From Nymphaea colorata (taxonomy: Eukaryota; Streptophyta; Magnoliopsida; Nymphaeales; Nymphaeaceae), in contig NC_045149.1 of NCBI RefSeq assembly GCF_008831285.2, forward strand, positions 7,094,417 through 7,158,416: 64,000 nt of DNA. Direction: 5' to 3'. Positions within the stretch are counted from its first letter, which is position 1. Every line of letters begins with the position of its first letter. The notes beneath the pieces are model-generated. The model searched no databases, had not been told where the DNA came from, and was given only the letters and a program-made list of their open reading frames with translations. A program made the translations under genes and the position numbers. Of the stretch, positions 25,501-35,940 are shown piece by piece.

Positions 25501-25758
25501 AAGGGAGAAGTACAGCCAACAAAAGGTATGTCTTGGAAGCTGCTAGATGCAACTAGAATTCTGAGTGCTATTGTGCCTATTCAACCCTTCACCTGGTACA
25601 ATGGGTAAATGAAATAGGTCTTCTAATTAGAAAAATTTGCTTGCATAGGTAAGAGTAGTCATGAATTTATCTTGAAATATTATCTCTTTTTATGGTGGCA
25701 GTTCAAGTCAGTGGCTGCTCTATCGTTCCCAAAACCAGTTGATACACTTTTTCTGTGA
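19501..25758 (+). CDS. CYCA2: A2-type cyclin, 11 coding exons
   Basis: Coding exons are 19501-19881, 20130-20343 (or from 20124), 21619-21758, 22930-23022, 23202-23335, 24096-24171, 24834-24910, 25016-25049, 25132-25284, 25376-25525 and 25702-25758. All phases agree and give about 502 residues. The N-terminus starts MDKENV, then TRARAAAFRA and KRVALDD and RDVSN motifs as in plant A2 cyclins. The cyclin box has the MRAIL substrate-docking patch at residues 266-270 within DISPAMRAILIDWLVEV, then DTLYLTVFYIDRFL, ITCMFIASKYEEICAPR and FLRAAQASYK. The C-terminal cyclin fold has LANYLAELTLLDY, IAASAVFLAKWTLDQ and HPWNPTLEHYT. The protein should bind and activate CDKA/CDKB in S to G2/M in the nucleus and be destroyed through the APC/C. 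Oddities are a perfect 31-residue tandem duplication (residues 48-78 and 79-109) and an altered destruction box. Subtype A2 rather than A1 or A3 rests on overall resemblance to Arabidopsis CYCA2;3. Confidence 0.93.
19642..19827 (+). repeat. Perfect 93-bp in-frame tandem duplication in cyclin exon 1
   Basis: Bases 19642-19734 and 19735-19827 are identical by eye. Each copy encodes 31 residues beginning YPKRVALDDNQ and ending QAVLRDVS. The duplication keeps the reading frame and sits in the disordered N-terminal region that carries degradation signals. Confidence 0.97.
20738..21199 (+). repeat. Direct repeats in cyclin intron 2
   Basis: A segment of about 78 bp containing CTGATTTTGCCTAAAACT and TTTATGACAATATCTATTTT occurs at 20738-20816 and again at 21123-21199 with few changes. 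After the second copy (21200-21480) come many short inverted runs of GGCAAAA/TTTTGCC, so this part of the intron looks like remains of a fold-back element. Confidence 0.75.
23027..23049 (+). repeat. (TC)n microsatellite
   Basis: A CT run lies just downstream of the exon 4 donor of the cyclin gene. Confidence 0.9.
23761..24024 (+). repeat. Tandem duplication (about 134 bp) in cyclin intron 5
   Basis: Two diverged copies start with ATCTAAGCGCA at 23763 and 23897. They share TTAGAACCATTAAGTTAGGT and end with CATTTAACCA. The array lies wholly inside the intron before the KYEEICAPR exon. Confidence 0.8.
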
Positions 25759-28700
25759 GATTATTTTGTTAAGCAACTGACCGGTAAGCTGTTGGATTCA
25801 GAGAGCAATTTGTCTCCTAATCTCTTCCGACCTTGTTCAATACCGCTTGTGTGCTCCAAGATCCAAACATAATCTGTTCTAACTTTCTGCAGTAATGCAT
25901 GCATGCAGCTGGTTCATTCGACGAAGATCCAGGAATACTGATATGAATGACAGTGTGCTACCTTTTCCTTTGCGTCTTGAAAATAGGTTGGTGCATCAAT
26001 TATGGACCATGAAGAAAGATGTGCAGGTGCAACCACTGTATTTCAAGCTAGAGTTACTAACATTATCATAGCTTTCTCGGTAGCGATTCTGTTGCTACTC
26101 TTCTCAGTAGCTCTGACTGCCCGTAATCATTTGTGTATGTTTAACTGTTAATTCTAATCTCTTCTGGTCACAAAAATTGTGTGACAATCCACTGAACAGT
26201 TGAGGTTTTGTTTTGGCGGTCCGGAAAAAATAATTTTGTATCATTGGATGCATATATGAGAAAAAGTTGTTCAAGAACTCTTCTTTTTCCCCTAGTTCAG
26301 AATGATCTCTACTGGACTATCTTTTATTCGTTGATGTACTAGTCCACCTTATTAACCATGTCGGTGCTCTTGGTTGACGTTGGTATAATATCAAAAGGCC
26401 AAAGTTAATCTCTGTACCACATTTAGTATGTCTGGGGACCCGTTGGTTGCTGGAAAAAAATTGTACTCCCAAAGCTTTGGCCATGGGTTCTAAAACCTTA
26501 GCTCCACTCCTTTTGCCCTCTATTTGCCCAAATGTGTAAATCAAAACTTCTCCACAAAAGGAAACATGATAAAGCTTTGCTTCTACTTCTCAAAAGCTTT
26601 TTGATCTTCTCTAACTTCTTCCAACGCCTCATTTTAACGTGCCCATTCAAAGTTTAACATTGATGTCATGTACTGGGCCTGGTTGTTTATTCTCCCGTTG
26701 ACTCAAATTGTACATGAGCATAAAATTTGCTTCTTTTCCAAACAACCTGAACTTGCAGTGGGGAGTTTCACAATGTGTCACATGAAAAAGGACCATCCAG
26801 TATTTCCTCAACCACTTGACTGGTATCCTGTTACTCATCCATAGTTCAAACTCTATTTGAGGGCCTTGTCATAGGACACATTTCTTATTAAACCTGCCAG
26901 CGACCCATCTCTACACGGCCTCAAAGTAACCACTTTGGAGAATAACATGAACCACACGACCCATGTCGCCATACTGACACTGCAAAATAGACACTTAGGC
27001 ACACATGGGTATTTTTTGGATTGAAATCGATTTTCAATTCCTATGTCTTTTGTGAAGGAAAAAAAAAACTGAAGAAAGTAATTGCGAATCAATCTTTGCA
27101 CATAAAACTTGCACTTAAGTTTAATGGGATCACGTTTGGGAACAAGAAAAACATTCAAATAGAAGCTCTGGATCCTTTTCTTCAACCACATGAGATGGCA
27201 CACCAGTCATGAGTGACCCAAACGACGTGCTTAAAAGAAACTGCCATAAAAGGCAGGACTCTTTTATGGTTCGTATCCACCTACAGGCGCGCACACCCAC
27301 TGTTTTATGTAGTTGAATGTTACAAAACTTAAAGGTCTGATAAGTGATATCATGATTGAATTACGTAAATCGACAATTTTGATATTATTGATTTAATTTA
27401 GACATTTTATTTCATGGTTTTTTACTATAAAACATGAACATTTTGCATCCAGAATTAGAAATGTGAAAAGAGAATGCTGGTAATTCAAACAAGAAAGAGA
27501 GAGAGGTGCTTAAAAAATATTACGATATCAAGCATAGACGATTGCCAAGACAAGAACTTCTCTTGGCCTTCTGCTCATTTTCATCATTGCTCATGGCACC
27601 AAGTCATGAAAACGAACACCCGCGTTCCCGTTTTCTGGACAGCACAGATTTAGCTAGCTCACGAGGAACTTTGCTTTTACAGTTTAGATGACCATGGACG
27701 TCATCTCCCTGGGCCCTCCACTGAGGGAGGGATAGCGAGCCTATATAACCTATGGACGAGCCCTCCTTTCAATCACCAGTGAGGAGGGTCCGAAGAAAGA
27801 GTACTGAACTACCATCCTCTTGCTTCATCATATGGAGATGTAGATGTCATCAACATATGCTCCAAAATTTTGTAACACAGACTCTGTAAAAGAACATTGT
27901 CGGGTGTTTGCTGAGATGCTATGGAGTTTCTTCTGTCTCCAAACCACGTTACTAACGTCTGCTCCAGCTTGCCGGATTATAGCGAAGGTGGGACTGGTTA
28001 TACAGTATTAATTTGCATTATGATAACGAAAGGAAGCTGCAGGATGTGTGCTGCCCTCTAATTCCTGACCGGATTACTGGCGGCCGGGAAACTGCCAAAG
28101 TGAATCGTTCTTTAAAATCCTAACCTCTTCTGAGTCCAGCCCATCTCTGTTAGCAGGCTGAATTACTTATGTAAATGATCTCTGTAAGCTCATTCTCTTG
28201 TTCGTTATTTTTAATCACAAATGTGGTCCGTGAGCCGCAGGACTTTGGTCAGCATTTTCTCACTTCAAGCTTGCTTCTAAAATGAAAATTATTTGAGTCT
28301 ACAAATTGGGTGAATCCAGTTTTAGTTAACACTGGTATGAATCCAACATTGGTATGTATTCCTTAGTTTTCAATTTCTCAAAAAACGGGTATCATCCATG
28401 GTCGGACATATGAGGCCATCTTACCTCAATTTCATGAAAATTACCACAAAATCTTGATTCAAGTTAGATGGGTGATGAAGACACAACTAAACTTTTGGGT
28501 GGGCAACTAGATGGCCTGGAGCCTCCACCTTTCCTCTTTCCTCCGAGGTCCTTTCTTGAGATCTCGGAACTGGCAACGGGTTGCAAGACCTAAGGGGCTG
28601 TTTGGAAGTTGGAACACCATGTAAGCATCTGCCCTAATCTTCTTCAAAAATTAGGACAGAACACTAAAATTAAGTGTTCATAAATCTACCCCAAATTTTG

Positions 28701-29330
28701 AGATAGGTTCATATAATGCCGACAAAATGTTCCATTTGCCATACGACCACTAAAAAGTACACCCACAAGAATCAAATACATCTATGCCCTTTAGTGATTT
28801 TAGACTAAATTGAAATGGTGTGCCAATTTTCCCACCCTTGCTGGGTTTTCGTTACCGTTATTACATTTGAGAACAAGCCTTTTCCTCATATTTCATAAAC
28901 CTCGCCTGGCTAGGTGAATAAGCTTATTAAGATTTTTTTTGTATAGGGCAGCCCAAAAGTGAATTCGACACCCCAGACTACTATGATTCTAACAGATTTT
29001 GCAATTGAAATTGCCCTCGATTGTTATGATTCTGATTGCTCATACTTTGGGTGCTAGGCCGGGCCAGAGGCCCAAACAATTTCTACTTAATTTGGTGGAA
29101 CCTTTGAACAATTCTGGCATCTTTTATTGAAGCTCAAATGGAGCTCAAAAAAGCAATGCTGTTTGGGAGGGGGCTGGCCCAATTATTTTCTGGTGGTTTT
29201 CAAATTTCTATCCAATAATTTTCTAACTTTTTTATGCAAGTTGCCAGAAATAAAGAGCTGAAAATATCTAAGGTGCATCCGCTAATTTGAACACATGAAA
29301 TTTTCTGGTTCACATAGTCTTGCAGGTCTT
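25759..29330. other. Cyclin A2 3' flank and intergenic
   Basis: The first few hundred bases are probably the cyclin 3' untranslated region. Between 28597 and 28750 a MITE-like segment begins GGGGCTGTTTGGAAGTTGGAAC and ends GTTCCATTTGCCATACGACC. No protein gene was seen; the short open frames lack domains. Confidence 0.5.
27697..27790 (+). promoter_or_regulatory. Candidate orphan promoter
   Basis: GACGTCAT (27697-27704) is an ACGT-core bZIP-type site. It lies about 40 bases upstream of CTATATAACC (27741-27750), a good plant TATA box. A short hairpin CCCTCCT/AGGAGGG follows. No open frame beyond about 30 codons lies immediately downstream, so any transcript would be non-coding or very short. 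Confidence 0.3.
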
Positions 29331-29334
29331 GCTC

Positions 29335-29480
29335 GTCACACACACACACACACACACAGATAGTCTGACACAATTTTTACGTGGTTCACCACACAATTTG
29401 TGTGGCTACATCCACGGAGTAATAAGAGAAGATTCATTATGATTATGTAGTACAAATATAGTCGTAACTTCAAGTGCAAC
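29335..29480. mobile_element. CA microsatellite next to LTR-like fragment
   Basis: A (CA)n run at about 29336-29358 is followed by ACACAATTTTTACGTGGTTC and GTGGCTACATCCACGGAG, wording common in plant LTR retrotransposon repeats. There is no coding part. Confidence 0.4.
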
Positions 29481-29579
29481 GAACAGAAAAAACTAAACTG
29501 CAGGCTTCCATACTGGGGCTGTTGTCAACAGACTTCCATACTGAGGTTGTCAGATGTTGGAGAAAAGCAGTCCGCCACT

Positions 29580-29808
29580 AGCAACAACAGACTTGCATAC
29601 TGAATCACGCAAAGAGGTTAGTGGTAACAAGAAAAGAAACAGCTGACAACCAACAACCTGAATAACGGACATGCATGCTGAGCAGGCGGTCTGCTCAACT
29701 AGCAACAACAGACTTGCATACTGAATCACACAAAGAGGAGATTAGTGGTAACAAGAAAAGAAACAGCTAAACCAACAACCTGAATAACGGACATGCATGC
29801 TGAGGCTG
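29580..29808. repeat. Tandem duplication, 121-bp period
   Basis: AGCAACAACAGACTTGCATA starts at 29580 and 29701. Both copies continue through AACCTGAATAACGGACATGC with small indels. Confidence 0.9.
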
Positions 29809-30194
29809 TCCCGCTGCTGTGAGAAACCATGGCCACCATTGAGAATCACACTTTCAGTTAAAAAAATTTTGCAGATTACGAAGGCCACTCGAGCAATAAA
29901 AGGAACAACAGGGCAAGCATGAAATATAAGATTAACTATCAGAAAGAACCAACAACAAGCTGTTAACCTAAAAGACAGTAAATAAATAGGAATACATTTT
30001 CTAGGGGAATTGAATAAGATCTTTACCTTTTCAAAACAAACAACAGAAAACCAAAAGCATGAAATTGATTTCCTTAAAAAAAAAAGGGAAAAAAGAGAAA
30101 GAAACACACAACCATTTTGCAGACGCCTAACTTGCATTCTAACAAGTATCCACAATAAATTTTTAAGCTAAAGAATAATGTAGGAGCTAAGAAC

Positions 30195-30537
30195 TTTAAT
30201 GTATCAACATAGTGTTGTCAACCAAAGGAACTCCAATTCAATATGGGATACCAAAAACATTGGCCAGGTAATATATATATAAGTTAAAGAGCAAACCAAA
30301 ACTGCAAATCAAATTTGTAGGACAAGGTCCAAATCTTTGTGACATTGCAGAGCCAATATCACCCAGTTCAAAAATCTGATCATCCAGATAAGTTTAATGT
30401 ATCAAAATAGTGTTGTCAACCAAAGAACTTCAATTCAATATGGGGATATCGAAAAAAACATAATATAGATAAGTTAAAGAGCGAACCAGAATTGCAAATC
30501 AAATTTGTAGGACAAAGTCCAAATCTTTGTGACATTC
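30195..30537. repeat. Duplicated segment near the CDC20 3' end
   Basis: A unit of about 150 bp starting TTTAATGTATCAA occurs at 30195-30349 and 30393-30537 with roughly a tenth of positions changed. Both copies share AAATTTGTAGGACAA and GTCCAAATCTTTGTGACATT. Confidence 0.85.
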
Positions 30538-30748
30538 CGCAGGGGCCCAAGTGGTCTGTTCCTATCTATATTCTGTTGACACATATGCAAGGAATAAAAC
30601 CAAGTCAGATTGCAACTTGCTAGGTACTAGACCTACACACTCAATAGTCATAAAAGAATAGGTATCTATACCTGAACCCTTGGAATTTAACTAAGCTGAA
30701 TATCCCTTCTAGCGCCTGCCATCTTAATCATGTTCCCTTTTTCTGTTT

Positions 30749-33681
30749 TCACCTTATGCTATTGACACTTGCAAATGGCCCAAGTGGCTTGCTGACTGGC
30801 TTTTTGTTTGTTTCAGGATTCCCAAACACATTCCAGAATCGCAATGTTTCATCTCCTGCAGAGGCAGATGCCACTGTGCACCCATCTGGACTCTGAAAAA
30901 TTTAAGAAACAAAAAGAAGCATGTCAGCATTAGATATAAAATTATCCTCTTGTATAGTGTATTATCATAGAAAACATAGTTTCTTACCATAGCCATGAAC
31001 AAAACCCTTGAAGTATGACCGGTTAGCTCTGCCATCCTAACCATCGATGGATATTTCCACAATGTCAACTGGTTCTGATCAAACCCATGCGAACTGAGAA
31101 GTTCCCTTTCAGTTTTACTCCATAAGAGTGCACAAACTTGTGAACCCGTATCTACAGAGTTCAGGCAGGACCCAGTATGAGTGTTCCAGAACTTAATGCA
31201 GCGGTCGCTGCCACCACCCCCAGATGCAAGTAGATTTCCCTGGAATGGGCACCAGGCCAATGCTTTCACTGCAGCCCTATGGTCATCCAGCCTGTGTAGC
31301 CATTGATTCTGTCTAGCATTTTGCTCTGATGCCATTGTCCGATCCCAGATGTGCAGAAGGTTGTCATTCCCTCCGCTGGCTAATTGTTGGCCTGAGCTTG
31401 ACCACTTTAATCCACAAACTTCTTGTTCATGTCCTTTGTATTCTTCAACTATATGAGATCGAATGCGCACATCATTATTAAATATTAAACCATCCATTCC
31501 ACCAGTCGTAAGAATGTGAGAATTCCATGCAAGAGAACCAACTCTTGATTGATGACCACCTCGTAGAGTTCTCAACTGTAATGATTCATGAAGTAGTACT
31601 GTCATATACCAGAAGGTTAACCAAAGTGGCTTAAGGTTCCACTACTGAACGGGGAGAGGTATACCTGCTTACTTGCCACTGTGTCCCACAACTGAACTGC
31701 TGAACTCTTCAAACCAACGGCTATATGCTTACCATCAGGAGCCCAGCTAACGCTTGTAATTGGGCCACTGTCCTCATCAACTGACATGAGCTCCGAAGCA
31801 GTACCTTCTGATGCATCCCAGAGATAGAGAGAGCGCCCAAGAGCAATTGCCAAAACATTTCTGCTGCTCCAATCAAGCAAATTCAAGTAGTAGTCATCCT
31901 CTAGGTCAGGTGCATCCAGAGTTCTCTCTGCAGACTGAGATATCCAAAACAGAAAAAGAAAAAGAAAAGAGAACCTCTCACAATTAGAACCCCTGAAGTC
32001 AAGGAGCCAAGAATTAGGCCTGCAAAAGACAACCAATATTTTAAAGACCCACCTGAGGAATGTATCTGCGAGGCTTCACGGTCCTAGAATGCTGCGGTGA
32101 TGAAGAAACTTCCCATGGAATAGTCTCAGTAGGCTCCGGAGGTTTGCTTCTGAAAGCAAGGATCCTGGTCCTGTTCTTCAGGCAGACCTCCGCTAACCGC
32201 TTCCTATATGCTTCCTGTGATGGTGATAGAATGCCTACTGGCTTCTCTTTCTTCGAATCCACCATCAAATACTGAGCAACATCAAGATCCATAGCCCCTC
32301 TGTTGGGAATAAACCTGTCGTACTGGAAAACAACAGTACAATAATAACGTGTTCAGATTTGGTTTACTTGAATAGACAGGGCAAACAAGCCACCATGCAG
32401 TCTTGTAGCAATTCATCAGACAAATTTATGTCTGTCAAAAACAGATTTAATACTGCAAGTACTGAAAGAGTGCTACCAAAACTGATTTCAACTCTTCCTG
32501 CTGCACATTTAATGCTTACCAACTCGTAAATGCACATAAATATGCATTATACGACTACAACATCAAGTAACATAAAACGTGCCATTCTAATAATATGCTG
32601 ATTTAATGATAAAAACACCAACTGGTAGCCAATAAAAGGAGTCCCTAATGTCAATCAATAACAGATATAGCCGAAAATTGGGCCACACCAAATTTATGTG
32701 GAAAAATCCTCGATACTAGGTTAAAAAAACCACGGGCAAGAAGGATTTATACTTCTAAGAAGAGCTGTTACACCGGTGACCTGAGTCCTTCAATGTCTTC
32801 AATATAAAAAAAAACAGCAATGGCAGCTCACAAAAGATAGATCCGTTACCTCTATTTGATTAAGAAGAAAGAAAAATTAAGGAAAAGCCAAAGGAAGCAA
32901 CGAATATACACAAAGCGGTGCTGTTCCCAACCTGAACCTCTTGCATTTCTCCTCTTTCTCTGTTCCCCACGCAACGACCCTCTGATCTTGGGTTCCTCCT
33001 CTCTTCTCTCTGCATTCACAATGGCACACACCACCACAGCACACACTACCCCTCCTGTGCCCTAGTTTTCTTTCCTGTCGGGGCCTCCCATCCCCCCACC
33101 GTGAGGTACCCGCCTCACTTGAAAGAAGAAAATCTCATATAATGATAAGAAAACACATGAAACTCATCAATGAGGATGCCCATGAACATGAATTTCATAT
33201 AATGATAAGAAAACACAGGAAACTCATCGATGAGGATACCCATGAACATGCAAACCCACGAAGGAATTGATTTACTTCCATTAGATGGATCTAATAATTC
33301 GCACACGAATCCACTGAAAAACTCTGCGTCCCAAAAACCCGCTAGCGGAAGGCAAACTGAAAAAACTCATCCGGATATTGAAGAAAGCATGCGAAGCTCA
33401 AGACCCATCATCATATCGAGAAAACCACAAAGGGACTAAGTTCTTGCAGTAATAAACTCACAAAAGAAAAATCCGGAAAAACCAAATACCAGAATCTACA
33501 AAGAAAAACAGAAAAAACAAAAATCTCATGCCATAAAATAATCGCAAAAGCTTGTTGAAAATCCAGATGATACCTGCGGCCGGCAGGGTGCGTTTCTGGG
33601 GACGATGCACTCGTGAAGAAGAGTGCGTGGGCGAATCTTGGTAGATGACAACGGTGATGCGGCTTCCGCACCATTGGCCAT
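30749..33681 (-). CDS. CDC20: CDC20 APC/C co-activator, WD40 protein, 5 exons
   Basis: Exons on the minus strand are 33681-33574, 32322-32053, 31934-31665, 31575-30988 and 30892-30749. All are in phase 0 and give 459 residues, normal for the family. The C-box DRFIPNR is at residues 38-44, the Mad2-binding-type motif RILAF at 89-93, then seven WD40 repeats from about 127 ([122 protein letters not shown]). The chain ends in the Ile-Arg tail (SVNSIR) that docks on APC/C. The order and wording fit CDC20 rather than CDH1/FZR/CCS52. It recruits cyclins and securin for ubiquitylation in mitosis. No KEN box precedes the C-box, unlike Arabidopsis CDC20.1. The two intron 1 splice sites leave RPQ directly before YDRFIPNR. 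Confidence 0.95.
32640..32790. mobile_element. Possible retroelement-derived fragment in CDC20 intron 1
   Basis: The segment has phrases such as AATTTATGTGGAAAAATCC and CCACGGGCAAGAAGGATTTA that resemble LTR-type repeat sequence common in plant genomes. There is no coding capacity. Assignment to a family is a guess from wording only. Confidence 0.3.
33135..33254. repeat. 60-bp direct duplication in CDC20 intron 1
   Basis: Two copies of a unit beginning TCATATAATGATAAGAAAAC start at 33135 and 33195, exactly 60 bp apart, with a few mismatches. Confidence 0.85.
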
Positions 33682-33914
33682 CTTTCTCAGATGAACTCCT
33701 GAAAAATCAAAGAAAAACGCAAAAAAGAAAAAGAAAAAGAGAACAACAACAACAAATATGCAAGAAATGAAAGAAACAGAATTGATAATAGCAAGAGAGA
33801 GTGAACAAGTGAGCGAGAGGGAATCTTTGCACAGCTAATCAATCTTTGCACTTAGCCTCGCGCGAGAGCGAGAGAGACAGAGGGGGAGAGATGTTAGGTT
33901 TTGGCTATTAATAG
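33682..33914 (-). promoter_or_regulatory. CDC20 leader and TATA-like box
   Basis: Read on the minus strand, the palindrome CTATTAATAG at 33905-33914 contains a TATA-like TATTAATA. A GA/CT-rich leader follows down to the ATG at 33681. The transcription start would lie near 33875-33880; this is inferred from spacing only. Confidence 0.5.
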
Positions 33915-33968
33915 GTCGACGGAAAGACTGAAGATTTGAAATTTTCTTTTTTTTTTTTTTCATTTTCT

Positions 33969-34035
33969 CTCAACGGCTATTAAACTTGCTGCCTAGCCGT
34001 TGGGTAACTTGGGTGGTAGCCGTTGGGTAACTTGG
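33969..34035 (-). promoter_or_regulatory. Cluster of MSA (MYB3R) elements upstream of CDC20
   Basis: In gene sense, CCCAACGGCT occurs at 34004-33995 and 34027-34018, both perfect to the mitosis-specific activator consensus YCYAACGGYY. They sit in a 19-bp direct repeat (33994-34012 and 34017-34035). A third near-match, CTCAACGGCT, lies on the plus strand at 33969-33978. In plants MSA sites bind three-repeat MYBs and drive G2/M transcription, which fits CDC20. They lie about 80-120 bp upstream of the TATA-like box. Confidence 0.85.
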
Positions 34036-35904
34036 AACTATGAAGAAAACACCAAGAAGTTTTAAAAATAAATATTACAAATCTAACGACCTTTTTCTTT
34101 GGCTGTCTCGTTTCAAAAAATTACAATTATTGATCATCACAGACCAAGTCACAAAACTAAAAGATCAGGGAAATAAAATATATAAAATGAATATAAATCT
34201 AATTTAAGAAAGTTTTCTTTAATACTTTTCAAAATTTAAATTTACATGATTCAATGTGAACATCATATTTTCATGATTTCTTATTTTTATATTTTTTGCA
34301 TTAATTTAAAGGTTCAGATTTATAGAAGTTCAACACATACCTTCATCTTATTTGTTTTTTTTCATATTTTTGCCCCCAGAGAATGATGGCTAAGCCTCAA
34401 CGCGAGAATCACTTTAGCCAAATCGGTTGAGGTTGCTGATTCGGTGAATTGGCCGATTCACTGAATTAGTTGGGAATGTGTGGAAAACAATGAAAGAATC
34501 ATTTACTATAAAAGTACATGAAATATTTTAGAAATACAATAAATATATTTTTCTTGAGATATTAGATAAAATATATAAAAAATGGACGGATCTCACTCAG
34601 TCACAAACTCAAACCAGCCTATTCTAAGCCATCTCCTAAAAAGAAGGATGATTTTGTATTCATATATGATTTTTTTTCATTCGTATTCAAATCCCAATTC
34701 AAATTTGAACTTGTGAATATCCGAAAAAATGAAGACCGTTAAGAATAATAAAAAAAAATACCCCTCTTCCCTTTTCAAAATCTCTCAACCTAGGGGTCCT
34801 AGGTTGCATTTGGAACCTAGGTGGAGTACAGTATACCCATCAACTAAAGTGTTGAGATCTCACTATTTACGGTCTATAAGAGTAGCACCCATATGAATCG
34901 AACAGCCGACACACATTCTATCTGCCCACCTGCTTGACCAGCTATACCATACTTGCACTTATTTCCTAGAAAGAGAATTTTCCCTTCCCTCCTTAGTATA
35001 ACCAAGTTGTCGTAGGTAAAGTAGAACTCTAGTTGCCATACATTTAGCTTTGCATCTATAGTCCATAGTCACAAGTAACGTTTCAGAGTTTTAAACGACG
35101 AAGTTTTTCTTAAGTATAGTGTGCGGAGTTCGAAAAAAATACGGTAAATTTTTAAAATTTTAAAAAACTAAAAATAAAGAGAAAATAAAATAAATGAGAA
35201 ACTAATAATACAAACATCAAAACATAAGCAGATTTGCAACAAACAAAAATAAAAAATAAAAAAAACTGTTTGACATTAAAAAAAACTGAAAAAAGGAAAA
35301 AGGGGAAAAAACGTGTTTTTTTTTTCATTTTTAACATTAAAAAAACATGTTTTTTAAAGTTTCAAACGAGTAGTTAATTTATCACGTTTTTTTCACAGTT
35401 TTTTTCGAAAAAAATGTGTTTTCTGTTACCCAAACATCATAGTGCATGAGATTCGTACCACCATACTTTACAGATTTGTATGAGAAAGAAGTTGTAGATT
35501 AGCAGGGCTTCTTGCCATGATAAATTTAACTAGTTCTGTACCATCTAATAAACTACATAGAAATAAAACCATATTTTTTGAATTACAATTCAAGCATTTA
35601 GGTTAGGCTTATAAAAATTTAGTAATATTGATATATTTTAGAAAATTTCATGCCAAATCTGAATCTGACCCAAGCTTAGTATCCAGAAATTTTCATAACA
35701 AAGAAAGGATAATAGCGTTCTCCCAACGATAGACCAGATTCAACATCCATTTTTTCTCGAATTTGTGCACGCAGAACTCAAATCTGCAATGAAATGAAAA
35801 CACTGCCTTTTAAGAAACGGCTGATGGCAGACCGGTCTAATACAATCCATCACAAAACTGATTAAATGTGGCGCTGGAGGGCCTCCAAGAATCTCAAACC
35901 CTGA

Positions 35905-35940
<36 letters not shown>

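Noticed and set aside
27724-27740. GGAGGGATAGCG, a 12-base match to miR390
   Set aside because: The other nine bases of the mature miRNA do not match and no star strand (CGCTATCC) or long hairpin is nearby.
29742-30155. 137-codon open frame on the minus strand
   Set aside because: It begins inside a tandem duplication, has no domain and lies in the CDC20 3' flank.
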